From Gemmatimonadota bacterium (lineage in GTDB: Bacteria; Gemmatimonadota; Gemmatimonadetes; Palauibacterales; Palauibacteraceae), in NCBI GenBank assembly GCA_021295785.1, contig JAGWBR010000015.1, forward strand, positions 1 through 64,000: a stretch of 64,000 nt of DNA, given 5' to 3'. This document shows positions 35,561 through 43,681 of this stretch, one piece after another (position 1 is the stretch's first letter; the number at the start of each line of letters is the position of its first letter). The position numbers were made by a program, and so were the translations under genes. Under the pieces are notes generated by a model, which saw nothing but the letters and a program-made list of their open reading frames with translations, made no database searches and was not told the DNA's origin.

Positions 35561-37474
35561 ATGTTCGTATGCGGGATGTCGGTCGCCGTCGCGTCGTGTG
35601 CGCCCTTTTCAGCTCCGAGCCAGGCCCCGGTGCCTGACCACGGGGCGGACGCTGGCATGGATTCCGGGTGGATGGCGGCCGACGCGGGTCAGGGATGGAT
35701 AAGGGTGGCCAACCCCTTCCCCGTCTTGGATGAGGCCGGCAACTCTTATGAAATCCCGTTCCTCGGCGGGTTCAACGTGCCCCGTCCGCAGTGGGCCGAC
35801 ATCGACGGGGACGGCGACCTGGACGTGTTCGTTCAGGAACAGACCGACCACCTATACTTCTTTGAACGCTCCGACGGGCCGGACGGCCCCCGCCACACCT
35901 GGCGGCCGGAAGCTTTTTCGGACCTGCGGGTGGGCGAGTGGTTCCGGTTCGTCGACGTAGACACAGACGGGGACCGCGACCTGCTGGCGGAGTCGCCCTT
36001 CAGCTACATGCGCATGTACCGGAACGTCGGAACCGCCGGTGCACCGCGCTTTGAGATTGCGTCCGACACGGTGCGCGACTCAAACGGTGACCCGATTTTT
36101 TCCGATCGGCAAAACATCCCCAATGCGGCCGACATCGACTGTGACGGGCGACTCGACCTGTTCATCGGACGGCTTGTGGGGACCGTGACCCGGTACGAGG
36201 CTCTGGGTGATCTTGCGACCGCCCCTGCCCCCTTCCGGCATGTGACCGACCGGTTCGAGGATATTGAGATAGTGGCGGATCCGGCTGCCCAGTTAGGGCG
36301 GCCCGTGGTTCCGTTTCAACAGCCCACGCGGCATGGGGCCAACACGATGGCGCTATCCGATTTTGACGGTGACGGCGATATCGACCTCTTCTGGGGAGAC
36401 TTCTTCGAGGCCGGGCTTCTGTTGATTGAGAATATCGGATCCTGCGAGCTACCCAACTTCCGGGTGTTCCCGGCTCCGTTTCCCCCGGAAGACCCAATCC
36501 AGACGAGCGGCTATAACGCGCCGACCTTCGGCGACTACGACCAGGACGGAGACCAGGACCTGCTGATGGGCGTGATCGGCGGAGCTTACGGTGCCAACCG
36601 CACCACGGCCGACAATCTCATGCTGTTCACGCAGGATGATCAGGGCCGCTTTTCGCTGGAGACAGAGCGTTTCATTTCCCAGGTGGACGTAGGCAGCGAG
36701 AGTATCCCGGTCGTGGTAGACATTGACGGAGACGGTGACCCGGATATCCTGCTCGGTAACAAGATTGACCCGGACGAGCTGAGGTCGGCCAAGATGTTCC
36801 TGTTCGAGAATCACGGAACGCCGCGCAGTCCCCGGTTCCGGCTGGCGGGCCAGTTCCCGCTGGAAGGTGCTTACCACAACGCCCCCGCGCTGGGCGATCT
36901 GAACGGCGACGGCGACCCCGACATGATTCTGGGCACCTGGCGACATCAGCTGAGGTTGCTGTGGGGTAAACGGGCGGAAAACGGGCAGCTGCGGTTCGAG
37001 CTGGCCGACAGCGCCTTCGTCGAGCTTACACGGGGCAGCAACGCCTCTCCCGACCTGGCCGACATCGACGGCGACGGCGACCTTGACCTCATAGTGGGCG
37101 AATCGTCCGGGACGCTCAATTTCTACCTCAACAACGGATCCCCTTCATCACCGGCGTTCGAGTTGGTCAGCGACGAGTATCAGGGCATCGATGTGGGGCG
37201 GCGGAGTTTCCCCAGGTTCGCCGACATTGACGGTGACGGCGATTTCGACCTGCTGTCTGGGTCCGAAATGAACGGGATTCTGTACTTCGAGAATCAGGGT
37301 TCGGAGACGGTGCCGGAGTTCGTGGAGCAACCAAGCCCGTTTCCGGCGGCCGACAACCTCCCGTTCTTCTCGACACCGGTGCTTGCCGACCTCGACGGCG
37401 ACGGAGTGCCAGAGCTGATTTCGGGCACGGCGGGCGGCGGAATCGTCTACTTCAGGCAGGCCCCGCCAAACTGA
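35561..37474 (+). CDS. VCBS/FG-GAP repeat secreted protein
   Basis: A roughly 637-aa exported protein with a leader ending at Cys (SVAVASCAPFS), probably a lipoprotein. About ten calcium-loop repeats of the form D-x-D-x-D-G-D follow, among them DIDGDGDLDVF, DVDTDGDRDLL, DFDGDGDIDLF, DYDQDGDQDLL, DLNGDGDPDMI and DLDGDGVPELI. This is the integrin-like FG-GAP/VCBS propeller. The aspartate loops should bind calcium, and an adhesive or ligand-binding surface role is likely. I start at the ATG; a TTG nine bases upstream is possible. It closes a run of three large surface proteins. Confidence 0.85.
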   Translation: MFVCGMSVAVASCAPFSAPSQAPVPDHGADAGMDSGWMAADAGQGWIRVANPFPVLDEAGNSYEIPFLGGFNVPRPQWADIDGDGDLDVFVQEQTDHLYFFERSDGPDGPRHTWRPEAFSDLRVGEWFRFVDVDTDGDRDLLAESPFSYMRMYRNVGTAGAPRFEIASDTVRDSNGDPIFSDRQNIPNAADIDCDGRLDLFIGRLVGTVTRYEALGDLATAPAPFRHVTDRFEDIEIVADPAAQLGRPVVPFQQPTRHGANTMALSDFDGDGDIDLFWGDFFEAGLLLIENIGSCELPNFRVFPAPFPPEDPIQTSGYNAPTFGDYDQDGDQDLLMGVIGGAYGANRTTADNLMLFTQDDQGRFSLETERFISQVDVGSESIPVVVDIDGDGDPDILLGNKIDPDELRSAKMFLFENHGTPRSPRFRLAGQFPLEGAYHNAPALGDLNGDGDPDMILGTWRHQLRLLWGKRAENGQLRFELADSAFVELTRGSNASPDLADIDGDGDLDLIVGESSGTLNFYLNNGSPSSPAFELVSDEYQGIDVGRRSFPRFADIDGDGDFDLLSGSEMNGILYFENQGSETVPEFVEQPSPFPAADNLPFFSTPVLADLDGDGVPELISGTAGGGIVYFRQAPPN

Positions 37475-37490
37475 TCGGAGCCTGCTAGAG

Positions 37491-37715
37491 CTAGCGAATC
37501 TCGTATCGCTCGATCAGCAGTTCGGCAGCCTCGATACCAAGGGACTGCATGGATCGGTCCGACATGGCCGCCGCTGCCTTAAGCCGCCGTGACGTGTCCG
37601 GGTCGAGGTAGATCACCCAAGCACGTTTCCCGCGCCGGGAGGGGGTCGTCTTCGCCTTCGGTTGCGGATCCGCCGCCGCTTTCTGCAGGGCGTCCGCCAT
37701 GGTGCGTTTCGTCAT
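37491..37715 (-). CDS. Small ribbon-helix-helix protein, ParA partner
   Basis: A 74-aa protein with a flexible basic N-terminal half, rich in Lys/Arg/Pro. A segment (RAWVIYLDPDTSRRLKAAAA, then SMQSLGIEAAELLIERY) matches the strand-helix-helix pattern of CopG/ParG DNA-binding proteins. Its ATG overlaps the stop of the truncated ParA gene as ATGA. Small RHH proteins of this kind serve as the centromere-binding partner in plasmid and integrated-element partition cassettes. That role is inferred from the motif and position. Confidence 0.65.
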   Translation of the reverse strand: MTKRTMADALQKAAADPQPKAKTTPSRRGKRAWVIYLDPDTSRRLKAAAAMSDRSMQSLGIEAAELLIERYEIR

Positions 37716-38230
37716 GACAGGGCCTCCATTGCCCACCTGTATAGGGCTACTGCTTCTGCCGCCGCCGGTGACGACGGCTCCGTTTCTTGGGCTGTGCGCC
37801 CGAGGGTGAACGCCTTCGCGTGCGCTACCCGCGCCCCGAGGGTGACGGGTGCCACCCCGAGGCCGAAGGTGCGCACCGCTTCGGACGCCTCGGCTACCCA
37901 CCGCCCGCGGGGCGGACAGGCGTTGAGCACCGCCAGCGCGGCCACCGCTCCAACGGTCGCCAGCGTGGCGGGAACCGCCGCCAGGTCCAACGAGGCCGGG
38001 CGGCAGGGAATCAACACCAGGCCCGCGAGCCGGGCCACCTCCGCAGCGCCTCCGGCTTCCCGGGGTGCCGTGTCGACCACAGCGAGGGATGCGCCGGCGT
38101 CGGCAGCGGCCGCGATCACCCGGGCAAGCCTGGGCGGGTGCGCCGGGGTCACCACCGGGGGAACGCCGTCGCGAAGCCGCCCCCATACCGTCGCCGATCC
38201 TTGCGGGTCCCGGTCAGTCACGGCCGCTTG
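37712..38230 (-). pseudogene. ParA-family ATPase lacking its N-terminus
   Basis: The reading frame from the GTG at 38221 gives 169 residues. It begins inside the family at AAVTDRDPQGSATVWGRL, the Walker A' / switch region. ASLAVVDTAPREAGG (Walker B) and LVLIPCRPASLDLAAVPATL follow. The deviant Walker A loop (KGGxGKT) that should come about 30 residues earlier is absent, and similarity fades at about 38230. The protein could not bind ATP normally, so this is a truncated partition gene left by a plasmid or integrative element, still coupled to an RHH gene. Confidence 0.72.
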
Positions 38231-38242
38231 AGACTCCCGAGA

Positions 38243-38497
38243 ATGACTCGGTGCCCTGGCTCACCCCCAAACCGGAGTTATGAGGTCACGAAAAACGTAC
38301 GCAATCTGTGTCTGCTGGTCGGAGCATTCGTTGTCACCTTCGCTGGCAGATGCGAGTATGAGGCTGACGATCCGACGCATCAGGTACCTTTTGAGGAGTG
38401 GTGCCTGGAGCAGCCGAACTCCGTGCTCAGAATAATCCAATACGAAAACGGGGCGATGCTCTTGATATGCGAGTATGATGGCCTTGACTATGAGTGA
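38243..38497 (+). CDS. Small exported protein coupled to a propeller gene
   Basis: An 84-aa frame with a hydrophobic segment ([14 protein letters not shown]) and a cysteine-rich acidic mature part ([25 protein letters not shown]). Its TGA overlaps the proposed start of the propeller gene (ATGAGTGA), suggesting translational coupling. I do not recognise a family. The start at the ATG 38243 is uncertain, because the part before the hydrophobic stretch looks non-conserved. Confidence 0.45.
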   Translation: MTRCPGSPPNRSYEVTKNVRNLCLLVGAFVVTFAGRCEYEADDPTHQVPFEEWCLEQPNSVLRIIQYENGAMLLICEYDGLDYE

Positions 38498-39974
38498 CGA
38501 CAGAGCGTTCTCGCTTGGGCGGCCCACCACCGTAGCTTTGGTGGCCCTGGTGGTCGCAGCGCTGGCGGTGTTGTTCGTTCGGCAAGCTAGCCGGATGCCA
38601 ACGGAGTTGCGTGTGGCGGCCCTGACGGAGAAGAATCCGACTGTGCTGCTCGACCGGCAAGCCGGTGTGGTGCAGTCCGCTTCAGGCATAGAGGACATCG
38701 TAGCCCAAGAGGTCGTTGACCTTCCTGTCGAAGATAGCTTTCTCAGTCCAGACCTTGAAGATGTCTTTCGTGTAGGCGATGGTGTCGAGGGTTGGGACCA
38801 GCTCACTAGCATTACCGGAGTTGCATTCGACTTGCGGGGCAATCTCTACATCGCCGACGTCTCGGCGGCCGGGACGGGAGTTGGCCTGAAGATCCTAGTC
38901 GTAGACGCCGAAGGCGAGTTCGTCGCGAAGTTTGGACGAGCGGGCGAAGGACCCGGCGAATGGCGGGAAACCAGTGGACGAATGGTGCTGTTTCCGGAAG
39001 GCCGCGTCGTGGTTCCCGACGGGGGACATGGGGCCTACCACATATTCGGCCCGGATGGTGTATTCAATCGCATGGTGCGAATGCCCGGGATGGGTGCCGA
39101 TCCGCTGCCGGCTCGACGCAGAATAATCGACGAGCGGAGCAGGATTCTGAAGGCCGGGCACGACAATAGCATCCTTTCCTATCTTCCAATGGCGACTCAG
39201 GTGGTCGAGCGCTCGTCGTCCCCAGGGGTCAATGCCCTCAGCATTACACGCACCCACGGTCGACGCCGAGTCGAGCGGATCGTGCTCGACCAAGACGAGG
39301 CAAGGGTTGAGTTGCTTGTCACGGGATGGACTCCGCCGAATATTTCGACCGACATGGTCTTCGTGCCCAAGTTCTTGTTTAGCCGTCTTCCAGGTGGAGG
39401 AATTGCCCTGTCTGACTCGTCCGCCTACGCGATCAAGATTGCGGATTCCACCGGACAGGTTCGCCGCGTTTTGCGCCGTGCCCTTCCACGCCGGCCCGTC
39501 ACGGAGCAGATCCGTGAGAACTACCGGGCCAGACGACTGGAAGCGGCCCGTGCGGAGGTACAGGCCGCGAGTGAACGTGCAGACGACTTGGGCGTGGCCG
39601 TTCGTCGTGCCATTCTGGGGGTTCCCGCCCGTACCGTTGACAGTTATGTCAGGAGCCAGATCGAGCGAGTCAAGTTCTATTCTGAGATCCCTCTCGTCGA
39701 CAACTTATGGACCACGTGGGATGGGAATCTCTGGGTCCGACGAACCCCAACACTTGGCTATCCTTCCGAACTCAACGGGATTGGCAAACTCGGAGCAACC
39801 CCCTCCCCCGTCGATGTCATCACGTCGGAGGGTCGCTACTTGGGCACCATCCCTGCCGAATGGGCCATTACGCCTGCCGCCTTCGGTCCCGGCGGGCTCG
39901 TGGCTTTTGTCGAAACGGACGAAATGGGCACACCCATCGTCGTCGTGCAGAGGCTCCAATATCAAGCCAGATAG
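38490..39974 (+). CDS. Membrane-anchored six-bladed beta-propeller
   Basis: About 494 aa. A single N-terminal membrane anchor ([15 protein letters not shown]) is followed by a linker and 6-bladed propeller strands: [31 protein letters not shown], and [20 protein letters not shown]. The GEGPGEW turn matches the propellers at 6220 and 54630. A helical insertion ([20 protein letters not shown], about 350-372) interrupts the propeller. I prefer the ATG at 38490, coupled to the small gene before it; ATGs at 38475 and 38478 are in frame. Base composition here is less GC-rich than its neighbours, which may reflect transfer. Confidence 0.78.
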   Translation: MSDDRAFSLGRPTTVALVALVVAALAVLFVRQASRMPTELRVAALTEKNPTVLLDRQAGVVQSASGIEDIVAQEVVDLPVEDSFLSPDLEDVFRVGDGVEGWDQLTSITGVAFDLRGNLYIADVSAAGTGVGLKILVVDAEGEFVAKFGRAGEGPGEWRETSGRMVLFPEGRVVVPDGGHGAYHIFGPDGVFNRMVRMPGMGADPLPARRRIIDERSRILKAGHDNSILSYLPMATQVVERSSSPGVNALSITRTHGRRRVERIVLDQDEARVELLVTGWTPPNISTDMVFVPKFLFSRLPGGGIALSDSSAYAIKIADSTGQVRRVLRRALPRRPVTEQIRENYRARRLEAARAEVQAASERADDLGVAVRRAILGVPARTVDSYVRSQIERVKFYSEIPLVDNLWTTWDGNLWVRRTPTLGYPSELNGIGKLGATPSPVDVITSEGRYLGTIPAEWAITPAAFGPGGLVAFVETDEMGTPIVVVQRLQYQAR

Positions 39975-40178
39975 CCAGTCAAGTTGGGCTGATGCAACCA
40001 CCGGCCAGCGTCTCCCGGTCCAGTCCGAGGCAGTACCGGGCCGCCCCGGCGAAGCTCGCCCCCCCGGCGTGAGCCTTCGCGACCATTCAGTCCCGCTTCT
40101 CGGGCATCAGCCCGTCCAGGAGCTCGGCCCGGTCGTCGACCGGCTCCTGAAACTCGACCCCCGCAAGGAGGCGACCCG

Positions 40179-40517
40179 ATGAGCGCCAACTCCACACTCG
40201 GACAGCTCAAGATTCTCCGTAAGAGCATGTAGAAGCGGGTCGACGCCCTTGACGAGCGGCTCGGCTCGATGGACAGCCGCCTCGAGGGTATCGAGGATCA
40301 CCTGGAGAACATCGCGAAGGACACGAACGCGATGGCCATCAGCCTCGAGACGCTTGTTGAAGTCGTCGGTAGTATCCGTGTTCGTATCTGCCACCGCCGC
40401 CTCATCCTGATCGGCTCCTACGTCGAATCGAAGACGACGGACGATCCGGAGCGTAGCGCCCGGTCTGCACGGCTGTCAAACCGGGCCTGGTCTCTCGGTC
40501 GGCCGGTGAGCCGGTGA
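40179..40517 (+). pseudogene. Small coiled-coil protein interrupted by an amber codon
   Basis: The frame starts at the ATG 40179 after an AAGGAGG-type site, reads MSANSTLGQLKILRKSM, meets TAG at 40230-40232, and then continues as KRVDALDERLGSMDSRLEGI and EDHLENIAKDTNAMA. The heptad pattern predicts a coiled coil of the kind seen in small phage or plasmid proteins. The strong ribosome-binding site argues that it was once a gene. Either the amber is a disabling mutation or the remaining part restarts at 40269. Confidence 0.5.
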
Positions 40518-40849
40518 CGATGGCTCGCCAGCTTTGCCACCGGCGCCGCAAAGTCTAACTCTAACACCGATTGTGGCGGAGACAAGAGTGGAGCGTCCGC
40601 CGCGGTCAGCGTCAGCGGGTCGCGGCGGCGTTCGTTATGGGGCCACAGGCGGGGAGAGAGAGGGAAATCACCGCTCCCACCCGCGCTCGCGGCGGCGCTC
40701 GATGCTGATCGTCACGCCAGGACCCTGCTGCTGTAGCTGCTGGCGGAATGTGGCCCGGTCGGCGGGGGACATCTCCTCTAAAGTGCCCCCGATTTCCCTG
40801 GACAGTAGTTTAGCAACCCTTCCGGGGTCCAAGAGAGAGGAGGCACGGG
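40518..40849. other. Gap preceding the IS3 OrfA fragment
   Basis: No gene is recognisable. The stretch near 40785-40850 (taaagtgcccccgatttccc and following bases) looks like the outer end of an IS3-family element, because it precedes the OrfA-like frame by the usual short distance. I cannot confirm a terminal repeat without its partner. Confidence 0.35.
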
Positions 40850-41106
40850 ATGTCTCGGAGTACGAAAGAGCAGGATCCGGCCGGAGGGCCTGCCGAAGCG
40901 GTGGAGCGCGCAGCGGAAGGCCGAGGTGGTTTTGCGGCTGCTGCGCGGCGAGGACATCGGCGAGGTGAGCCGGGAGATTCTGGTTGCGCCGCCGGAGCTG
41001 GAGCGGTGGCGGCGCGAGTTCCTGGAAGGGGGCCAGCAGGGTCTCAAGAAGAAGAACCGGCCGGGAGGCGAGTTGATGCGGACCCGGGCGAAGCTGGGAG
41101 AGATGA
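40850..41106 (+). pseudogene. IS3-family OrfA fragment, frameshifted and truncated
   Basis: After an AGAGAGGAGG site, the ATG at 40850 begins MSRSTKEQDPAGG. The next block continues in another frame as LPKRWSAQRKAEVVLRLLRG, EDIGEVSREI and PPELERWRREFLEGGQQGLK. This is the helix-turn-helix OrfA of IS3-type elements. It ends abruptly at AKLGEMT, where the normal leucine-zipper part should follow. One indel near 40885 plus the lost C-terminus make it non-functional. No OrfB follows. Confidence 0.7.
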
Positions 41107-41133
41107 CGGCGGCCACGGGAACCGCGTCAAGAC

Positions 41134-41160
41134 TGGCGAGCGGCGATCTGCCGCTCGCCA
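41134..41160. terminator. Strong 11-base-pair hairpin
   Basis: TGGCGAGCGGC, the loop GATCT, then GCCGCTCGCCA form a perfect stem. It lies just after the OrfA fragment and before the gene at 41198. No U tract follows, so a role as an intrinsic terminator is only possible. Confidence 0.4.
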
Positions 41161-41197
41161 CTTGCGCGGCCGTGCCCGCCCGCCGTAACGTTACCGC

Positions 41198-41437
41198 ATG
41201 GCACAGACGGCGGCACAACGAATGGCGCGCTACCGGGCGCGGCGGAAGGCTCGGGCGCAGGCGGAGCGTGAGCGCCTCCAGGCGCTGGAGGACGCGGCGG
41301 CCGCGCTCGAGGTGAAGCTCCGGACCATGGCCCGCGCTCCCGGAGACCCGCCCCGGGACGCCCACCGCCAGGCGTGGACCGAAGCCCTCGATGCGTGGCG
41401 GGACACCTTCGGCAACCTCATGGAGGTGCGGCGATGA
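41198..41437 (+). CDS. Small basic helical protein (mobile-element type)
   Basis: A 79-aa protein with a strongly basic helix (AQRMARYRARRKARAQAERE) and a heptad-like continuation, ending TFGNLMEVRR. Similar short proteins with an MARYRARRKA-type head occur in plasmid and prophage cassettes; no function is known. A perfect ten-base palindrome (GTAACGTTAC) sits four bases before the ATG. Its stop overlaps the next start as ATGA. Confidence 0.5.
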   Translation: MAQTAAQRMARYRARRKARAQAERERLQALEDAAAALEVKLRTMARAPGDPPRDAHRQAWTEALDAWRDTFGNLMEVRR

Positions 41438-41787
41438 CCTGGCCCGAAGTCTTCCGGTGGCTCGCGCTGATCGCCGGCGGCGGCGCGTCCGTCGCCGCGC
41501 TGGCGTGGACGCTGGGGCGCATCTTCCGCCCGTGGATGCGCGACGCGGCCCAAGATGCCGCCGACGGGCTGTACGAACGGCTGAAGAACAATGACTTCCA
41601 CCACATCGAAGAGGGCGTGAAGGCGCTGGGCGACCGCATCGAGCGCGTGGACGCCCGGAGACGGGAGGACACAGCCGCGATGGAGGCCCGGATCGGCGAC
41701 CGTATCGACCGCATGGGCGGCCGCATGGAGGCCCGCCTGCTGGCGGCGGTTCAGCGCCCGCCGGACACGGACGACCCCGAAGCCTGA
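41434..41787 (+). CDS. Small membrane-anchored coiled-coil protein
   Basis: A 117-aa protein with an N-terminal membrane segment (WLALIAGGGASVAALAWTLG), then a charged helix-rich body (IEEGVKALGDRIERVDARRR, EDTAAMEARIGDRIDRMGGR) predicted to be a coiled coil. It is translationally coupled to the 41198 gene. The pattern (TM anchor plus D-R-I/V-D-R-M heptads) is typical of small phage-associated proteins, but no specific family is recognised. Confidence 0.5.
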   Translation: MTWPEVFRWLALIAGGGASVAALAWTLGRIFRPWMRDAAQDAADGLYERLKNNDFHHIEEGVKALGDRIERVDARRREDTAAMEARIGDRIDRMGGRMEARLLAAVQRPPDTDDPEA

Positions 41788-42156
41788 ACACGGCTGGCGA
41801 CTGCGGAGACCTCCACCAAGCCGATTTCCACCCGATCCGTACCCCTCGGAGGTCGCGATCCTGGGCGCTCTCAGAGGCCATTCGGGCGGTCTTTGGGCCG
41901 TCCGGAGGCCCTCCGGACCCGTGGGAAGACCCCTCGCTTCCCCTCGGGGTAGCACGCAGTGACCGCAGCCCGGCGGGCCGCCGGGCTGTCTGCACGGCTG
42001 TCAGGCCGGGCCGCCGCCCGCTCGGCCAGGAACGCCTTGATGGCGGCCGCCCGGCTCTCTCGGGGGATGTCCTGCCAGCGGATCCGGCCGGGATCGGGGG
42101 TTTGCCGTTCCTCAACGGGCGATTGCCCCCCTTTTCGCGGGCTGGGCCGTCCTAGA
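41788..42156. other. Possible small minus-strand frame and repeat copy
   Basis: On the minus strand this stretch codes for GRIRWQDIPRESRAAAIKAF and LAERAAARP, which looks like real protein sequence of a small plasmid-type gene. However, the only in-frame ATG lies inside phzF and no good start is visible. On the plus strand a segment near 41988 repeats one near 40462 (gtctgcacggctgtca then ccgggcc), pointing to duplicated mobile DNA. Confidence 0.35.
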
Positions 42157-42948
42157 CTAGACCGAAATCTCGCCCCGGAGGTAGGGGGTAACATCGCCGG
42201 CGATCGCTACCCGGGTCCCCAGGTGCCGGCACAGCAGCCTCCCCCCCCGCTTGCTCAACTGGCGGGCCTCCATGATGGTGTCGCCCTTGGCCAGCCGACC
42301 TGCCCAATAGGGCGCCAGAGTACAGTGGGCCGAGCCGGTCGCCGGATCTTCCGGCACGCCTACACTCGGAGCAAAAAACCGAGACACGAAATCGGCGGTA
42401 TCGCCCGGCGCGGACACGATGATGCCGAGGCGGTCCAGGGCTCTCAGCCGCGCCATGTCGGGCCGCATCCTCTCGATGCTGTCTTCCGAGTCGAATATGG
42501 CCAGGTAATCACGTTCGGAAGCAAGCACCTCGACCGGTTCGTGCCCCAAACCCTCAACCAGTGCCCTTGAAGCGTTGCGAGGAACTGCCTCCCTGACCGG
42601 GAAATCCATGACCAGCTTGCCTCCCCACCCCGTCCGTACAGTCAGGCGCCCGCCGCGGGTCTCGAACGTCACCTGTTTCTTGTTCTGGTCCAGCTCGTTG
42701 AGCACCACCCATGCGGCAGCCAGGGTGGCGTGCCCGCAAAGATCCACTTCCACCTCGGGCGTGAACCAACGGAGCCGGTAGCCGTCACCCTCCGGCACCA
42801 AGAACGCGGTTTCCGAGACAGCGTTCTCGGTCGCGATCCTCTGCTGCAAGTCGTCGTCAATCCACTCTTCCAGCGGACACACAGCCGCGGGATTTCCCGA
42901 GAACACACGCGAGGAAAACGAGTCCAGCTGAAAAACGGAGATCTTCAT
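42157..42948 (-). CDS. PhzF-family isomerase/epimerase-like protein
   Basis: A 263-aa protein of the PhzF fold, two similar halves related to diaminopimelate epimerase. Features are FQLDSFSSRVFSGNPAAVCP, the catalytic-glutamate region ENAVSETAFL (about Glu46), RWFTPEVEVDLCGHATLAAA, a linker with LVMDFPVREA, and the second-half SRFFAPSVGVPEDPATGSAH. Most family members have unknown substrates; the name does not imply phenazine synthesis here, as no phz genes are present. It diverges from the LemA gene. Confidence 0.9.
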   Translation of the reverse strand: MKISVFQLDSFSSRVFSGNPAAVCPLEEWIDDDLQQRIATENAVSETAFLVPEGDGYRLRWFTPEVEVDLCGHATLAAAWVVLNELDQNKKQVTFETRGGRLTVRTGWGGKLVMDFPVREAVPRNASRALVEGLGHEPVEVLASERDYLAIFDSEDSIERMRPDMARLRALDRLGIIVSAPGDTADFVSRFFAPSVGVPEDPATGSAHCTLAPYWAGRLAKGDTIMEARQLSKRGGRLLCRHLGTRVAIAGDVTPYLRGEISV

Positions 42949-43031
42949 GGGATGCTAAGTTTGGGCTGCGGGGTCGGTTCGTCCAGTGATGAACCCGTCA
43001 CCCTCCGCGAATACCTGTTCAGGAGACATGG

Positions 43032-43649
43032 ATGACGTTCGTTTTTCTCGGGGCTTTCGCGCTGATCGCATTGTGGCTGGTCTCGTCGTACAACCGCCTC
43101 GTGCGGCTTCGGTCAGAGTCAAACAGCGCCTGGGCCGACATTGATGTTCAGCTGGAACGCCGGTGGGATCTGATTCCCAATCTGGTCGAGACCGCCAAGG
43201 TCGCCGCAAGCCGCGAACGGGATATCCTGGAAGGTGTGATCGCCGCCCGTGGGCGTGCCATGTCGGCCGTGACCGTGGACGAGAAGGCCGACGCCGAGCG
43301 TGCCCTGACGGGGGCACTCTCGGGAGTGTTCGGACTGGCCGAGTCATACCCGCAACTGCGCTCAATGGAGAGTTTTCTGGAGTTGCAGCGGTCGCTGGAA
43401 AGGGTTGAAGAAGCCGTGCAGAACGCGCGCCGCTACTACAACGCGGTGGTTCGCGACTACAACACCCGGGTCGAGGCGTTTCCCGGGAACCTGTTAGCGC
43501 GCCCCATGGGGTTTGAGCACCGGCGATTCTTCTCCCTCCGGGACGACTCCAGACGTGCTGGTCCGAGGCTTTCGCTGGCCTCGGATGGTGCATCCGACCA
43601 GGGCGACGGGGCACGGTCGGCCCTCGGCGCGGGTCAGCGGTCCCCATAG
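43032..43649 (+). CDS. LemA family protein
   Basis: A 205-aa LemA protein. An N-terminal membrane segment (FLGAFALIALWLVSSYN) with the short family motif YNRLVRLR is followed by the helical repeat region with DVQLERRWDLIPNLVETAK and NARRYYNAVVRDYNTRVEAF, then the closing PGNLLARPMGFEHRRFF. About 40 residues after that look non-conserved and serine/glycine-rich, slightly longer than usual. It pairs with the DUF2207 gene 32 bases downstream, a frequent arrangement. Confidence 0.9.
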   Translation: MTFVFLGAFALIALWLVSSYNRLVRLRSESNSAWADIDVQLERRWDLIPNLVETAKVAASRERDILEGVIAARGRAMSAVTVDEKADAERALTGALSGVFGLAESYPQLRSMESFLELQRSLERVEEAVQNARRYYNAVVRDYNTRVEAFPGNLLARPMGFEHRRFFSLRDDSRRAGPRLSLASDGASDQGDGARSALGAGQRSP

Positions 43650-43681
43650 CCATCGCGCGCCCAACCGCAACCGCGGCAGCG

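Noticed and set aside
42157-42948. Phenazine biosynthesis cluster suggested by PhzF
   Set aside because: PhzF-fold proteins are widespread with other roles, and no other phz gene lies within reach.
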